Shown piece by piece: positions 40,937 to 50,498 of a stretch of 64,000 nt of DNA. The notes under the pieces were generated by a model. It had not been told where the DNA came from. It ran no database searches and saw only the letters and a list, made by a program, of their open reading frames with translations. The stretch comes from Haloarcula rubra (lineage in GTDB: Archaea; Halobacteriota; Halobacteria; Halobacteriales; Haloarculaceae), in the NCBI RefSeq assembly GCF_019599465.1, contig NZ_RKLR01000001.1, positions 558,001 to 622,000 of the forward strand, written 5' to 3'. Both the position numbers and the translations under genes were made by a program. How positions within the stretch are numbered: the stretch's first letter is position 1; each line of letters begins with the position of its first letter.

Positions 40937-42082
40937 ATGAGGTACACCATGCGAACCGTATCCGTCATCAAGGCTGACGTCGGGAGCAACGCGGGCCACT
41001 TGCGGCCGACGCCCGAACTGGTCGCCGCGGTCGAAGACGTGTTGGCGGACGAGGGGGCGTTCCTGGACGACTACTTCGTGTTCACCGTCGGCGACGACGT
41101 CGACATCGTGATGAGCCACACGCGCGGGGAGGACGACGACGAGGTCCACCGCCTCGCGTGGGACGCGTTCGAGGCCGGCACCGAAGTCGCCAAAGAGCAG
41201 GGCCTCTACGGCGCGGGACAGGACCTCCTCGAAGACGCCTTCGCCGGCAACGTCCGTGGCCTCGGCCCCGGCGTGTGCGAACTCACTTTCGAGGAACGGG
41301 AAGCGGAACCGTTCCTCGTGTTCGGGGCCGACAAGACCGAGCCCGGGGCGTTCAACCAGCCGCTGTACACCGCCTTCGCGGACCCGCGGTACACGACCGG
41401 GTTGCTGCTCAAGGACACGATTCACGAGGGGTTCACTTTCCAGGTGATGGACCTGGAACACACCGACGACGGCGAGCGACGCATCCAGCTAGACGTCCCC
41501 GAGGACGGCTGGGACCTCACGGCGCTGCTGATGGAACCGCATCGGTTCGGCATCGAGAAGATCTACTCGCGCGCGACGGGCGCAGAGGTAGCCGCCGTCT
41601 CGACGCAGAAGCTCAGGAACGTCGCGGGCGAGTACGTCGGCAAGGACGACCCCGTCGCGCTCGTCCGGACGCAGGCGGACTTCCCGTCGCCCGGCGAGGT
41701 GCTCCAGCCGTACGCCACGCCGCCGTTCGTCGCTGGGGCGATGCGCGGGTCCCACCACGGCGTGTTCTACCCCATCGAGAGCGGCGCCGGCGAGATCCCA
41801 TCCTACTTCGACGGCCCGCCGCTGGTGAAGGCCATCGGGATGGTCCTGAACGACGGCGAGTTCTCCGAGCCGGTGTACCCCTTCGACGCCTCGTTCTGGG
41901 ACTCGGTCAGGGAGGACGCCGCGACGCGCTTCCGCGAGTTCCGCGAGCGACAGGGCGCCTTCGGCCCGGGCACCGTCGAGACGTCCGAACTGGAGTACGG
42001 CGGCTGGACCGACATCATGGCGTCGCTGGAGGACCGCTGGACCGTCGCGTCCGAGCAGTCGCCGTCGGCGACCGACGACTGA
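40937..42082 (+). CDS. fructose-1,6-bisphosphate aldolase/phosphatase (class V)
   Basis: A 381-residue bifunctional FBP aldolase/phosphatase of the archaeal type, which condenses triose phosphates and then dephosphorylates the bisphosphate, making gluconeogenesis one-way. TVSVIKADVGS, VGDDVDIVMSHTRGE, YGAGQDLLED, NVRGLGPGV and FGADKTEPGAFN match the family metal and substrate loops, and GEYVGKDDPVALVR carries the Tyr and Schiff-base Lys pair of the aldolase reaction. ATG 40937 fits the TATA spacing; ATG 40949 (MRTVSVIKADVG) is an alternative. A class I FBPase and a class II aldolase also occur in this window. Confidence 0.93.
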   Translation: MRYTMRTVSVIKADVGSNAGHLRPTPELVAAVEDVLADEGAFLDDYFVFTVGDDVDIVMSHTRGEDDDEVHRLAWDAFEAGTEVAKEQGLYGAGQDLLEDAFAGNVRGLGPGVCELTFEEREAEPFLVFGADKTEPGAFNQPLYTAFADPRYTTGLLLKDTIHEGFTFQVMDLEHTDDGERRIQLDVPEDGWDLTALLMEPHRFGIEKIYSRATGAEVAAVSTQKLRNVAGEYVGKDDPVALVRTQADFPSPGEVLQPYATPPFVAGAMRGSHHGVFYPIESGAGEIPSYFDGPPLVKAIGMVLNDGEFSEPVYPFDASFWDSVREDAATRFREFRERQGAFGPGTVETSELEYGGWTDIMASLEDRWTVASEQSPSATDD

Positions 42083-42129
42083 GGGCGTCGACCCGGCGAG
42101 GAGTCCGGCACCGTCGCCGGGGGGCCTCA
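42080..42129. terminator. weak inverted repeat over convergent stops
   Basis: TGAGG (42080-42084) and CCTCA (42125-42129) are complementary and contain the two stop codons of the facing genes. Three of the five pairs follow simply from TGA facing TCA, so the support is weak. Confidence 0.25.
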
Positions 42130-43419
42130 CCCGTCCCCGGCACCGGCGGCCTCGTCGAGACGGGCGGCGACGAACGACGTCGCTTCCGGGACGCCCCGTG
42201 CGTACATCGCGGTGCGCGTGAACGCCGCGTACGCCTCGGGACCGTCCTGATACCCCTCCTGCATCTCCTGAATCGTGCCGCGCTGTCTGTACAGCGCCGG
42301 TTGCAGGAGGGCGCCGGTCAACGGTGACTGCGACTGGTCCACCGCGGTCTGGAGCGCCCGCTCGGCGTCCATTGCGGCCTCCCGAACGAGCGACGCGGTC
42401 ACCTCCTCGGGGTACTCGCGGTTTCTGACACCCGTGACGATGGCCCGGAGGACTTCGGCCGCTACGAGCGCGCGGCCCGTCTCGACGACGGCCAGCGCGT
42501 ACTGGTCGTCGTCGTGTAACTCGCGGACCTCCTCCCGGAGATACCGAAACAACCGGGTCGACTCGACGAAGAGCTCTCGGTCGGCGCCGCTCAGTTCGCG
42601 GCCGAACGCGTCCTCCCAGTCGTCGACGTACGGGTCGAGTCCGTCGGTCGTCTCCGAGAGCGACCACCTGAGTCGACGTGCAGCGCCCCCGAGCGCCCCG
42701 GCGTGGGACGTCGTGTCGGCACCGATGACGGCGTCACGGAGCCGCGTCACGTCGGCGATGGCCGCGTCGGCTCGCTCGACGGCCTGGACGGCCTCACCGG
42801 CTCCGAACGGGTCCGCGACCGGGTCCGACGGGTACGCCGCTTGCGGCCGGACGAACCCACGCGCAGACTCGACGAGCCCTTCGAGCGGTGCGTGAGCGAC
42901 GGCCGCCGTGAGCGGGTCCCCGGCACGGTAGGTCTGGGCCGCCCACAGGTCGCCGATGGTATCGCGAACCTCGCGTCGACGGGTTGCGAGGGCGGCCGCG
43001 TCGTCGGCGCCCGTCGCCGCCCTGTAGGCGGCCTCGGCCGTCGCCGCGTCCGCTCGGTAGCGCCGCCAGTCCTCGAGCCAGTCCAGCGCCCACTCGCCGT
43101 CCGGCGGGGACTCGGAGGGCCGCTCCTCGGGGTCGGGTCGGACGTGGTCGAGTTCCTGCCGGACCGCCTCGTTCGGTATCTCGGGGTCCGACGGTATCCG
43201 GTCGAGCAACATCTCGGCGCGCTCGCGGTGGCGCGTCGCACAGGCGTCGAGGGCGTCGCCGGGGAACGGTGTCGCCGGGAACGCCACCAGGTCGAGGTTC
43301 GCGGCCAGCGCCGCCGTATCCACGTTCGGGCCGTCCTCGCTGGTCCACGGTGGCGACGAACAGCCCGCCAGTCCGGTCAGCCCGACTCCACAGGCCGCCA
43401 GCAGGTCGCGCCGTCTCAC
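42127..43419 (-). CDS. Tat-exported helical lipoprotein, unknown
   Basis: A 430-residue protein starting MRRRDLLAACGVGLTGLAGC, a twin-arginine-type signal with lipobox LAGC at Cys20. The mature part is almost wholly helical and acidic, rich in Ala, Arg and Glu, with no recognised family. Its ATG overlaps the stop of the upstream lipoprotein gene by four bases (ATGA), so the two should be made together. Confidence 0.7.
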   Translation of the reverse strand: MRRRDLLAACGVGLTGLAGCSSPPWTSEDGPNVDTAALAANLDLVAFPATPFPGDALDACATRHRERAEMLLDRIPSDPEIPNEAVRQELDHVRPDPEERPSESPPDGEWALDWLEDWRRYRADAATAEAAYRAATGADDAAALATRRREVRDTIGDLWAAQTYRAGDPLTAAVAHAPLEGLVESARGFVRPQAAYPSDPVADPFGAGEAVQAVERADAAIADVTRLRDAVIGADTTSHAGALGGAARRLRWSLSETTDGLDPYVDDWEDAFGRELSGADRELFVESTRLFRYLREEVRELHDDDQYALAVVETGRALVAAEVLRAIVTGVRNREYPEEVTASLVREAAMDAERALQTAVDQSQSPLTGALLQPALYRQRGTIQEMQEGYQDGPEAYAAFTRTAMYARGVPEATSFVAARLDEAAGAGDG

Positions 43420-44051
43420 GAGCCATCACTCCCGTTGCGGGCGACGACGTCGGCCGTGAACGGGACCGGTTCGTCGGGTCCCCGGCAGTGACTGGACATC
43501 CCGGTGCCGTGGCCCGACGTCTGCTCCCCGGTGAACGGGAATCTGATAGCGATACCGACCGAGTCCGTATCGTCGGTCGAACAGGCGACGTCGGCCGGCC
43601 GCCGCGCCTGACAGAAGTGGCCGTGTGGGTCGCCGTCCCGGTCCTGTTGCATCGACGTAATGCGAATCTCGTGACAGGCGTCGACCGCCGTCGTGAACAG
43701 GTAGACGGCGTGGGTCTCGAAATCCGTCTCGCCCACGAACGAGCGTAACTCACGGGCTTCGGGGACGGACCCGAACGTCGCCTCCTCGAACGACGCTCGG
43801 GTGACAAGGTGGTCGCTGCCGCGGAGGGCGCGCTCCGCGTCGTCGGTCTCGGTGGGAATCGTGTCTCGGCGGGTGTACAGGACCGCACCGTCGGTGTTCC
43901 GGACGTGTTTCGCCTCGTAGTCCTCAACAGTACGGCCGTCGTCGCCGTCGACGGTGGGTGGCGGGGCGGCGTCGGTATCGAACTGGCACCCGGCGAGGGC
44001 CGCGGCGGCACCGCTGGAGAGGGCAGTGAGAATTCGTCTACGGGAGGGCAT
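43416..44051 (-). CDS. Tat-exported lipoprotein, unknown
   Basis: A 211-residue protein beginning MPSRRRILTALSSGAAAALAGC; the signal peptide ends in a lipobox ALAGC at Cys22. Three further cysteines in the mature part could pair or bind metal. No family is recognised. It is the first gene of a two-gene operon with the helical lipoprotein (4-bp overlap). Confidence 0.7.
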   Translation of the reverse strand: MPSRRRILTALSSGAAAALAGCQFDTDAAPPPTVDGDDGRTVEDYEAKHVRNTDGAVLYTRRDTIPTETDDAERALRGSDHLVTRASFEEATFGSVPEARELRSFVGETDFETHAVYLFTTAVDACHEIRITSMQQDRDGDPHGHFCQARRPADVACSTDDTDSVGIAIRFPFTGEQTSGHGTGMSSHCRGPDEPVPFTADVVARNGSDGS

Positions 44052-44360
44052 GGCTGAGTCCAGTTAGCGCAGCGACAAACGCTTTGTGCCGCCGACGAAA
44101 CTGGTCGTCAGCGCCGGCGTCGGCAGGCCGGTCGAGACCACCATCGAACAGACCGACACTGCCGCCGACGTCACCGACCGTCTCGCGTCCATCCGCCCAC
44201 TACGGACCCTCTCGCGCACAGAGGGCACCAGTGACGCATTGAACGCCCGGCGGCCGCCCGAATCCGGCTTGCCCTACGCGGTATTTGTCCACATCTTCAC
44301 GGCTGAAATGCAAGATTATATGCTGTGATTTAAGTACGAAAAGAAAACCACACTGTAGTA
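44052..44360. promoter_or_regulatory. 309-bp spacer with the pil operon promoter
   Basis: Separates the lipoprotein operon from the divergent pil operon. ATTATATG near 44312-44320 and GATTTAAG near 44326-44334 are candidate TATA elements; the second is about 30 bases before the pilB ATG. The plus-strand reading frame from about 44086 to 44328 has no recognisable product. Confidence 0.45.
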
Positions 44361-46577
44361 ATGAGCGGAGTGGGGAGACAGGGTGGAACGGCAGCAGTTC
44401 CCGCACCGGTACCGCCGGACGACGCCGACGCGTGGTACGCGCCGGACGTCCGCGAACAGGACGAGATTTATCCGGGCGTCGTCGTCACCGTCCGCCGGGC
44501 GGACGGCTTCAGGTACGAAGTCCGGGACCCCGTCCTCGGGCCGGCCGGGGCCGAGACGCTGGCCACCGTCGAGTCGTACTTCGACGGCGCGAACATCGAG
44601 CGGCCACGCACACGCGAAGGCGCCATCGAACGGATGGACAGTGGGTTCGACCCGAAACACCGCCGCGTCATCGACCGACTGGTCGACTGTTCGCCGGCGG
44701 TCCGGCGCCGGGTCGCCTACCACGCGCTGTGCTCGCTGGCGTGTCTCGGCGAGTTGACGCCGTACGCGCTGGACGACCGCATCGACGTCGCCGACGTCAC
44801 CGACGACGGCGTCGTGGTCCACACCGAGGACTACGCGCCGGTCGACACCGACCTCGGGGCCGACCCGGACTACATCGGCCGCTTCGCCAGCGAACGGGTC
44901 GGCCGCCACACGGTCCGGTTCCACGAGTTCGAGGTGCCCGTCGTCGTCTACCGCGAACATCTGCTCGGGAGCGACCCGTTCACGACGAAGTACGCCGTCC
45001 GGGAACCGGACCTGCTCCCCGGCGACGAGGAACTCATCGAGGCGTGCAAAGAGCGCGTCTGGGAGACGAACGTCGACGGCCTCGTCGAGGACAGCGTCGG
45101 GTTCGTCCGCGAGCGTGCCCGGTCGCTGCTGGCCCGACAGTTGACGGTGCGCAACACGACCGAGTGGCTGGACGCCGCTCGGTATCGTGTCCGTGCGGCA
45201 CTCGCCGAACTGGACCTCGCGGTCCCACCCGTCGACCGGCGCTTCGCCGACGACCGACTGGACGACCTACTGTACTACGTCCTGCGCGATCTGGTGGGCC
45301 ACGGGAAACTCACCGTCCCCATCCGGGACCACACGCTCGAGGACATCGAGGCCAACCGCGTCGGCGAACGGGTGAAGGTCCTCCCACGCACCGACCTCGG
45401 CCACGACGGCCGCGTCCCGACAAACCTCTCGTTCGACTCCGAGAGCGCGTTCGTCAACGTCGTCACGCAACTCGCGGCCGACGACGGCACGGAACTCAAC
45501 GCCTCGAACCCGAGCGCGAAGGTGAACATCGACCCCGACGGCGGCGTCCACGACAGCGAGGAGACCATCCGGTGTGCGGTGGCGCTCCCGACCATCAGCG
45601 AGGACGGCCCCCACATCTCGATTCGAAAGCAGTCCACCGACGCGATGACGCCGGTCGACCTCGTCGAACGAGACTCGCTGCCGACGGAACTGGTCGCACT
45701 ACTCTGGATGCTGTACGAGTCCCACGGCGTCGTCCTCTTCTCCGGGCCGACCGGGGCCGGCAAGACGACGCTCCTGAACGCCCACATGCCGTTCATCCCG
45801 TACCGGGACCGTCCCATCAGCATCGACGAGGGGTCCCGCGAGGTGCGGATTCCACACGAGACGGGCGTGTCGCTGACGACCCGCGACCACGAGCGAGACC
45901 ACCGGCGCGTGACGATGGCCGACCTCATGACCCAGTGCAACTACCTGAACCCCGACGTCGAGGTCATCGCCGAGATAAACACCCCGGCGTCGTTCGAGAC
46001 GTTCGCGGAGACGCTCAACACCGGCCACGGCGTCCTCGGTACCACCCACGCCGCTGACATCGAGACGCTCGTCAACCGCGTCATCGAGAAGGGCGTCCCG
46101 ACCTACCTGTTGGCGGAGATAGACGTCGTCGTCTTCCCACGCCACGTCGGCGGCGACCGTTACGTCGGCGAGGTGGTCGAGTTCGTCGACGACCCGGTGC
46201 ACGACGGCTGTGCGACCATCGAGAAGGACGGCGAGACGATTCACTACAACACGGTCTGCCGTCGCCGTCGGGACGGCACGTTCGAACTGGCCTACGACCA
46301 CCCGCAGTTGGGCGACGACCGACGACAGGTCGAGACTGACATCTTCGACCGACTCGCGACGCTCCGGGACGAACCCGTCGAGGCCGTCGAGGAGACGTTC
46401 CACCGCCGACACCGCTACGTCCAGTATCTGGTTCGCGAGGGCGTCACGGACTTCACGCAGTTGTTCGGCGTCCTCGCGGACCTGGAGACGAACGAGGCGG
46501 CGACGGTCGAACGCCTCCGCCGCACCGAGGGGACGGCAGAGCCACTCCATCTGGAGGTCGGTGGCGATGACGACTGA
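44361..46577 (+). CDS. pilB: type IV pilus assembly ATPase
   Basis: A 738-residue secretion ATPase of the PilB/GspE superfamily that powers pilin assembly from the cytoplasmic side. The C-terminal motor has Walker A VLFSGPTGAGKTTLLNAHMP (near residue 460), an Asp box (SIDEGSREVRIP), the Walker B region NPDVEVIAEINTP and a His box GHGVLGTTHA. The long N-terminal region of about 440 residues is typical of haloarchaeal PilB. It is the first gene of an operon with a TadC-like platform protein and five small membrane proteins. Confidence 0.92.
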   Translation: MSGVGRQGGTAAVPAPVPPDDADAWYAPDVREQDEIYPGVVVTVRRADGFRYEVRDPVLGPAGAETLATVESYFDGANIERPRTREGAIERMDSGFDPKHRRVIDRLVDCSPAVRRRVAYHALCSLACLGELTPYALDDRIDVADVTDDGVVVHTEDYAPVDTDLGADPDYIGRFASERVGRHTVRFHEFEVPVVVYREHLLGSDPFTTKYAVREPDLLPGDEELIEACKERVWETNVDGLVEDSVGFVRERARSLLARQLTVRNTTEWLDAARYRVRAALAELDLAVPPVDRRFADDRLDDLLYYVLRDLVGHGKLTVPIRDHTLEDIEANRVGERVKVLPRTDLGHDGRVPTNLSFDSESAFVNVVTQLAADDGTELNASNPSAKVNIDPDGGVHDSEETIRCAVALPTISEDGPHISIRKQSTDAMTPVDLVERDSLPTELVALLWMLYESHGVVLFSGPTGAGKTTLLNAHMPFIPYRDRPISIDEGSREVRIPHETGVSLTTRDHERDHRRVTMADLMTQCNYLNPDVEVIAEINTPASFETFAETLNTGHGVLGTTHAADIETLVNRVIEKGVPTYLLAEIDVVVFPRHVGGDRYVGEVVEFVDDPVHDGCATIEKDGETIHYNTVCRRRRDGTFELAYDHPQLGDDRRQVETDIFDRLATLRDEPVEAVEETFHRRHRYVQYLVREGVTDFTQLFGVLADLETNEAATVERLRRTEGTAEPLHLEVGGDDD

Positions 46578-48456
46578 CGGCCCGACGCTCGGACTGGTCG
46601 ACAGGGGGCTGTACGCCCTGTTCGGCCACCACGCCGACGACGAGGCACACGCGACCACCAGAGAGCGGTATCGGGCCGCGAACCCCGATACCGGGTTCGA
46701 CCTCTACGTCGCGCGGGTGTACGGGGTCGCGTGGGTCGCACTCGTCGCTGGGGCGTTCGTGACCGGGACGCTGGCGCTGGCGCTGCCACCAGGCACCTTC
46801 GACAGCGTGGTGGCGCTAGCCAGTCGAAGCCTCCCCGTGCTCGACAGACTCACGCTCCCGAGCGTCCCGCGCGTCGCCGTCGCGCTGTCGGTCGCTATCC
46901 TCACCGGGGTCGGCCTCCGGTCGCTCGTGTTCGTGGCCGGGAACCGCTATCTCACGTGGGTCGCGACGGCGCGCCGGGCCGACATCGCGGCGACACTGCC
47001 CGGCGCCGTGCGGTACCTTCGGGTGCTCGCGTCCGGCACCCACGACCGGCGGGCGATGCTCCGGGCCGTCGCCCGACAGGAGGCGTACGGCGAGACGGCC
47101 GTCGCCTTCCGCCGGGCGCTCAACCACGGGACGCTGACCGGGAGTCTCGACGCCGGCCTCGAACGGGTCGCCAGCGAGACGCCCTCCCGTGACCTGCTCG
47201 CGCCCTTCCTCCTGAAGTTCCGCGAACACGCGAACCAGAGCGCGGACGCACTGGAAGGGTATCTGGAGATGGAGGGGCGACTGCTCTCGCACGAACAGAG
47301 CCGCCGGCACGAGCGAGCGACCGGCTACCTCGAACTGCTCGCGGAACTGTTCGTCGTCCTGCTGGTGGTTCCGGCGCTGGTCGTCCTCATCGTGACGGTG
47401 ATGGGCGTGCTCGCACCGGGACTGTCCCGGCCGGTCCCGACGCCCGTCGGTGCGGTGTCGGTCCGCAGCGGCATCGTCTACGGGAGCGCGGCCTTCGTCC
47501 TCGCCACGGGGTTGCTCGCGGCGTTCGTCGTCACGACGCTACGACCACGGAACACCGCCGCCCCGAGTTACGAGCGACCGAGTGGGGTGCTGGCGACGCT
47601 TCGGACGGTCCCCTCGAACCCCGCCAGCGCCCTCACGGTCTGTCTCCCGTTCGGTGGCGTCCTCGCCGTCGGGTGCTGGCTGCTCGGCTACCGGCCCGTG
47701 AACGTCCTGTTGCTCTCGTACGTCGGCGTGGGCCTCCCGGTCGGCGTCGTCGCCGTCCGCCGTGCGCGGCGCGACGACGCGAAGGACCGAGAGATGCAGG
47801 ACTTCGTCCACGCCGTCGCCGGCCACGTCGCACTGGGTCGGCCGTTCCCCGAGTCGGTCCGGCGCGTGGCCGACGACGTGCAACTCGGTGCGCTCGCCGA
47901 GAACGTGGAGTCGCTCGCGTTCACGCTCTCACTGGGCGACAGTCCGACGGCGGCGGCCGACGACCGGCGGGCGGCGGCGCTCGACCGGTTCGTCGACCGA
48001 GTGGGGACGCCGATGGCGGAGCAAACTATCGGGCTGGTGGTTGGCGCGTTGGACGCCGGCAGCGACGCCGAAGACGTCTTCGAGACACTCCAGACCGAAA
48101 TCGGGAAGTTGTACCACCAGCGCAAGTCGCTCCGCTCGGCGTTGATGGTGTACGTCGCCGTGGGCTGGACGACGGCACTACTGGTCGTCGGTATCACCGT
48201 CGCCGTCAACGTCTACGTCCTCTCGGAGTTCGCGCAACTGTCGTCGGTCGCCAGCGGGCAGACCGTCGCCTTCGACCCGTCGGTCATCGACCCCGCCCGG
48301 GAGCGGTACCGGTTCTACGTCGTCACGCAGGCGACGATGCTCGCCTGTGGCTGGTTCGCCGGCACCGCGAGCCGAGGGGTCTACGAGGCGCTGTTGCACT
48401 CCAGCGCACTGGTGCTCGCCGCCTACGTCGTGTTCGCGGGGGTGGGCCTGCTGTGA
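46567..48456 (+). CDS. pilC: type IV pilus membrane platform protein
   Basis: A 629-residue polytopic protein related to TadC/PilC, with two T2SF-type cytoplasmic modules (about residues 115-250 and 405-560), each followed by hydrophobic helices. The motif region LPGAVRYLRVLASGTHDRRA and its second-half counterpart FVHAVAGHVALGRPFPESVR show the internal duplication. It anchors the ATPase at the membrane. The ATG at 46567 overlaps pilB by 11 bases. Confidence 0.9.
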   Translation: MTTDGPTLGLVDRGLYALFGHHADDEAHATTRERYRAANPDTGFDLYVARVYGVAWVALVAGAFVTGTLALALPPGTFDSVVALASRSLPVLDRLTLPSVPRVAVALSVAILTGVGLRSLVFVAGNRYLTWVATARRADIAATLPGAVRYLRVLASGTHDRRAMLRAVARQEAYGETAVAFRRALNHGTLTGSLDAGLERVASETPSRDLLAPFLLKFREHANQSADALEGYLEMEGRLLSHEQSRRHERATGYLELLAELFVVLLVVPALVVLIVTVMGVLAPGLSRPVPTPVGAVSVRSGIVYGSAAFVLATGLLAAFVVTTLRPRNTAAPSYERPSGVLATLRTVPSNPASALTVCLPFGGVLAVGCWLLGYRPVNVLLLSYVGVGLPVGVVAVRRARRDDAKDREMQDFVHAVAGHVALGRPFPESVRRVADDVQLGALAENVESLAFTLSLGDSPTAAADDRRAAALDRFVDRVGTPMAEQTIGLVVGALDAGSDAEDVFETLQTEIGKLYHQRKSLRSALMVYVAVGWTTALLVVGITVAVNVYVLSEFAQLSSVASGQTVAFDPSVIDPARERYRFYVVTQATMLACGWFAGTASRGVYEALLHSSALVLAAYVVFAGVGLL

Positions 48457-49199
48457 GCCCCGACACGGGGGACCGACCCGCGCGTCGCCGGGCACAGTCA
48501 CACGTCGTCGGCGTGGTTCTCTTGCTCGGTATCACCGCCGTCGCGCTCGGCAGTCTGACTGCCGTCGTGGGCAGCGTCGTCGACGGGCAGACGGCGGCCG
48601 CCGACGAAGCCCGCGTCGCGAGCGCGCTGGAGGAACGACTGCGGCCGGTCGAGCAAACCGGCTGGAACCGCGTTCGCGTCCGGTTCAGCGAAGGACGGTT
48701 GACGACGGTCGAGCGTGACCTCCGGATTCTCGGCCCGGGCGGTGTCCAGCGCCGCATCGACGTCGGCGGACTCGTGTACACGTCCGGAACGAGCCGTGTT
48801 GCCTTCGTAGGTGGTAGCATAGTTCGCGGGACGCCGGGCAACGCGTGGCAGGTCCGGGCACCACCGGTGACGGTCACCCGTGACGAGCGTACGCTCGTCG
48901 TCGGCGCCCCGACGTTGAACGAGAGCGGAGCGACCGTGAGCGGGAGCGGCGGCGTGACCGCACGGATTCGAACCAACGTCACACACGAGCACGACCGACT
49001 CGCCAGCGCCGACTACGCGGTCGCAATCGAGAGCGCGACCCCGGAGCCGATGGCGCGGTACTTCCGGCGAGTCGGCGCACGGACCAGCGTCAGGGACGTC
49101 GACGGGGACGGCGTCCCGAGCGTCGTCGCCAACGTCGACGGGAGACAGACGCTCCACCTCGTCGTTCACGAGATGCACGCGGAGGTGGCCGGTGGATAA
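48453..49199 (+). CDS. pilin-like secreted protein (DUF7289-type)
   Basis: A 248-residue protein with the N-terminus RRRAQSHVVGVVLLLGITAVAL, a hydrophobic helix directly after a short basic segment and an A-Q-S-H motif, typical of haloarchaeal pilin-like companion proteins processed by prepilin peptidase. The rest is beta-rich and exported. Start is GTG at 48453, overlapping the pilC stop (GTGA). Confidence 0.8.
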   Translation: MSPDTGDRPARRRAQSHVVGVVLLLGITAVALGSLTAVVGSVVDGQTAAADEARVASALEERLRPVEQTGWNRVRVRFSEGRLTTVERDLRILGPGGVQRRIDVGGLVYTSGTSRVAFVGGSIVRGTPGNAWQVRAPPVTVTRDERTLVVGAPTLNESGATVSGSGGVTARIRTNVTHEHDRLASADYAVAIESATPEPMARYFRRVGARTSVRDVDGDGVPSVVANVDGRQTLHLVVHEMHAEVAGG

Positions 49200-49635
49200 C
49201 CGCGGCCTGAGCACCGTCGTCGAGAAGGTGCTCTCGACGGGCGTCGTGTTGCTGTACGTCGCGCTCCTGACGACGACGCTGTACGGCGGGGCGGTCCCGG
49301 CGTACCGAGGCGCCGTCGGTGCGGAACTGGGTGACCGAACGCTCGCGGAGGCGACCGCACGGGTAGAGCAGGCCGTCCCACCGTCGGCGCGGGCCGTGGA
49401 CGCGACCTACCGCGTCGACCTGCCAGCGACCATCGAGGGAGCGGCCTACGAGATACAGACCGATGGCGAGGCACTGGTACTCGTCCACCCCGACGCGGAC
49501 GTCGGTGGCCGAGGCCAGCCAGCCCTCCCCGACCGAGTGAAGTCACTCGGCGGAACGTGGCACAGCGGCGAGGAGACAGTGGTGACCGTCGACGGTGGCG
49601 GTGGGGCCGTCACGGTCCGACTGGAGGCGGCATGA
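49192..49635 (+). CDS. small exported membrane-anchored protein (DUF7266-type)
   Basis: A 147-residue protein, MDNRGLSTVVEKVLSTGVVL onward, with one N-terminal hydrophobic segment and an acidic exported domain. The GTG start at 49192 overlaps the previous gene by 8 bases. It matches the second companion gene in haloarchaeal pil operons, likely a minor pilin. Confidence 0.75.
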   Translation: MDNRGLSTVVEKVLSTGVVLLYVALLTTTLYGGAVPAYRGAVGAELGDRTLAEATARVEQAVPPSARAVDATYRVDLPATIEGAAYEIQTDGEALVLVHPDADVGGRGQPALPDRVKSLGGTWHSGEETVVTVDGGGGAVTVRLEAA

Positions 49636-50498
49636 GTCAGTCGTCGGAGGGGGCCACGGCGACGGCCCCGCAGACGCCCAGCGCGAAGGACGCGGCGCCG
49701 AACGACACGAACGCGCCACTGAGCGCCACGAATCCGGCGACGAACAGCGGGCCGCTCTGGGCGAGGGGGTGCACGGCGTGGCGACGGGCCACCAGCGGCA
49801 AAACGGAACTGAGAGGCGAGTCGACACCTCCGACGCGACGGGCACAGACGACGCTCCCGGCAGTCGGTATCGCACTCGTCCTCCTGACCGTCGTCACCGC
49901 GCTGGGACTGGCGATGGCCGAGTCGGCCATCGCCGGCGCGGACCGGACACCGGACGAGCGCCGGGCCGCGGCCGCCACGGCGGACCGACTCGTCGACGCC
50001 GACGGTCCCCTGACCGACCGGGCGAACGTCCTGAACCAGTCACGGGTCGCGGCGTTCGACGCGACGGCGCTCCGTAGGGCATCGCCGCCCGCACGGGAGT
50101 ACGCCGTCACCGTCGAACTCGGTGGCCGTCGACTCGCGGCCACCGGTGACTCGACGGGCGGGACGACCATCCGTCGACTCGTCCTCGTCGAACGGCGGAC
50201 GCGAGCGACGGTCGACCCCGACGGGAGGAGGGTCACGCTCCCACGCCGGGCCGAGAACGCGACGGTGACCATCACCCCGCCACCGGGCACGAGCGTCTGG
50301 ACGGTCAGGGCCAACGACAGGGTCCTCTTGCACGACGACGGTGGGCTCCGAGGGACGTTCACCGTCGGCTTGCCGGCCTACGAGACGACGCGCCTCACGT
50401 TCCAGACGGCGGGCCAGTTGCCCGACGGGAGCGTCAGGGTCGCCTACAACGCGCCGCGAACGACCAAAGCCACGCTGGCGGTGACCGTCGATGTATAG
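49632..50498 (+). CDS. pilin-like protein with a long N-terminal extension
   Basis: A 288-residue protein. The family-type pilin start, RRAQTTLPAVGIALVLLTVV, begins only at about residue 68; before it lies a polar Thr/Pro/Asn-rich stretch not usual for this family. The reading frame has no alternative start nearer the pilin motif, and the ATG at 49632 overlaps the previous stop (ATGA), which supports it. On the opposite strand the same stretch encodes a hydrophobic helix ending at 49637. Prepilin processing after a 70-residue leader would be unusual. Confidence 0.75.
   Translation: MSQSSEGATATAPQTPSAKDAAPNDTNAPLSATNPATNSGPLWARGCTAWRRATSGKTELRGESTPPTRRAQTTLPAVGIALVLLTVVTALGLAMAESAIAGADRTPDERRAAAATADRLVDADGPLTDRANVLNQSRVAAFDATALRRASPPAREYAVTVELGGRRLAATGDSTGGTTIRRLVLVERRTRATVDPDGRRVTLPRRAENATVTITPPPGTSVWTVRANDRVLLHDDGGLRGTFTVGLPAYETTRLTFQTAGQLPDGSVRVAYNAPRTTKATLAVTVDV

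Noticed and set aside
44086-44328. An 80-codon frame before the pil operon
   Set aside because: It has no good start context, its product resembles nothing, and it overlaps the promoter of pilB.
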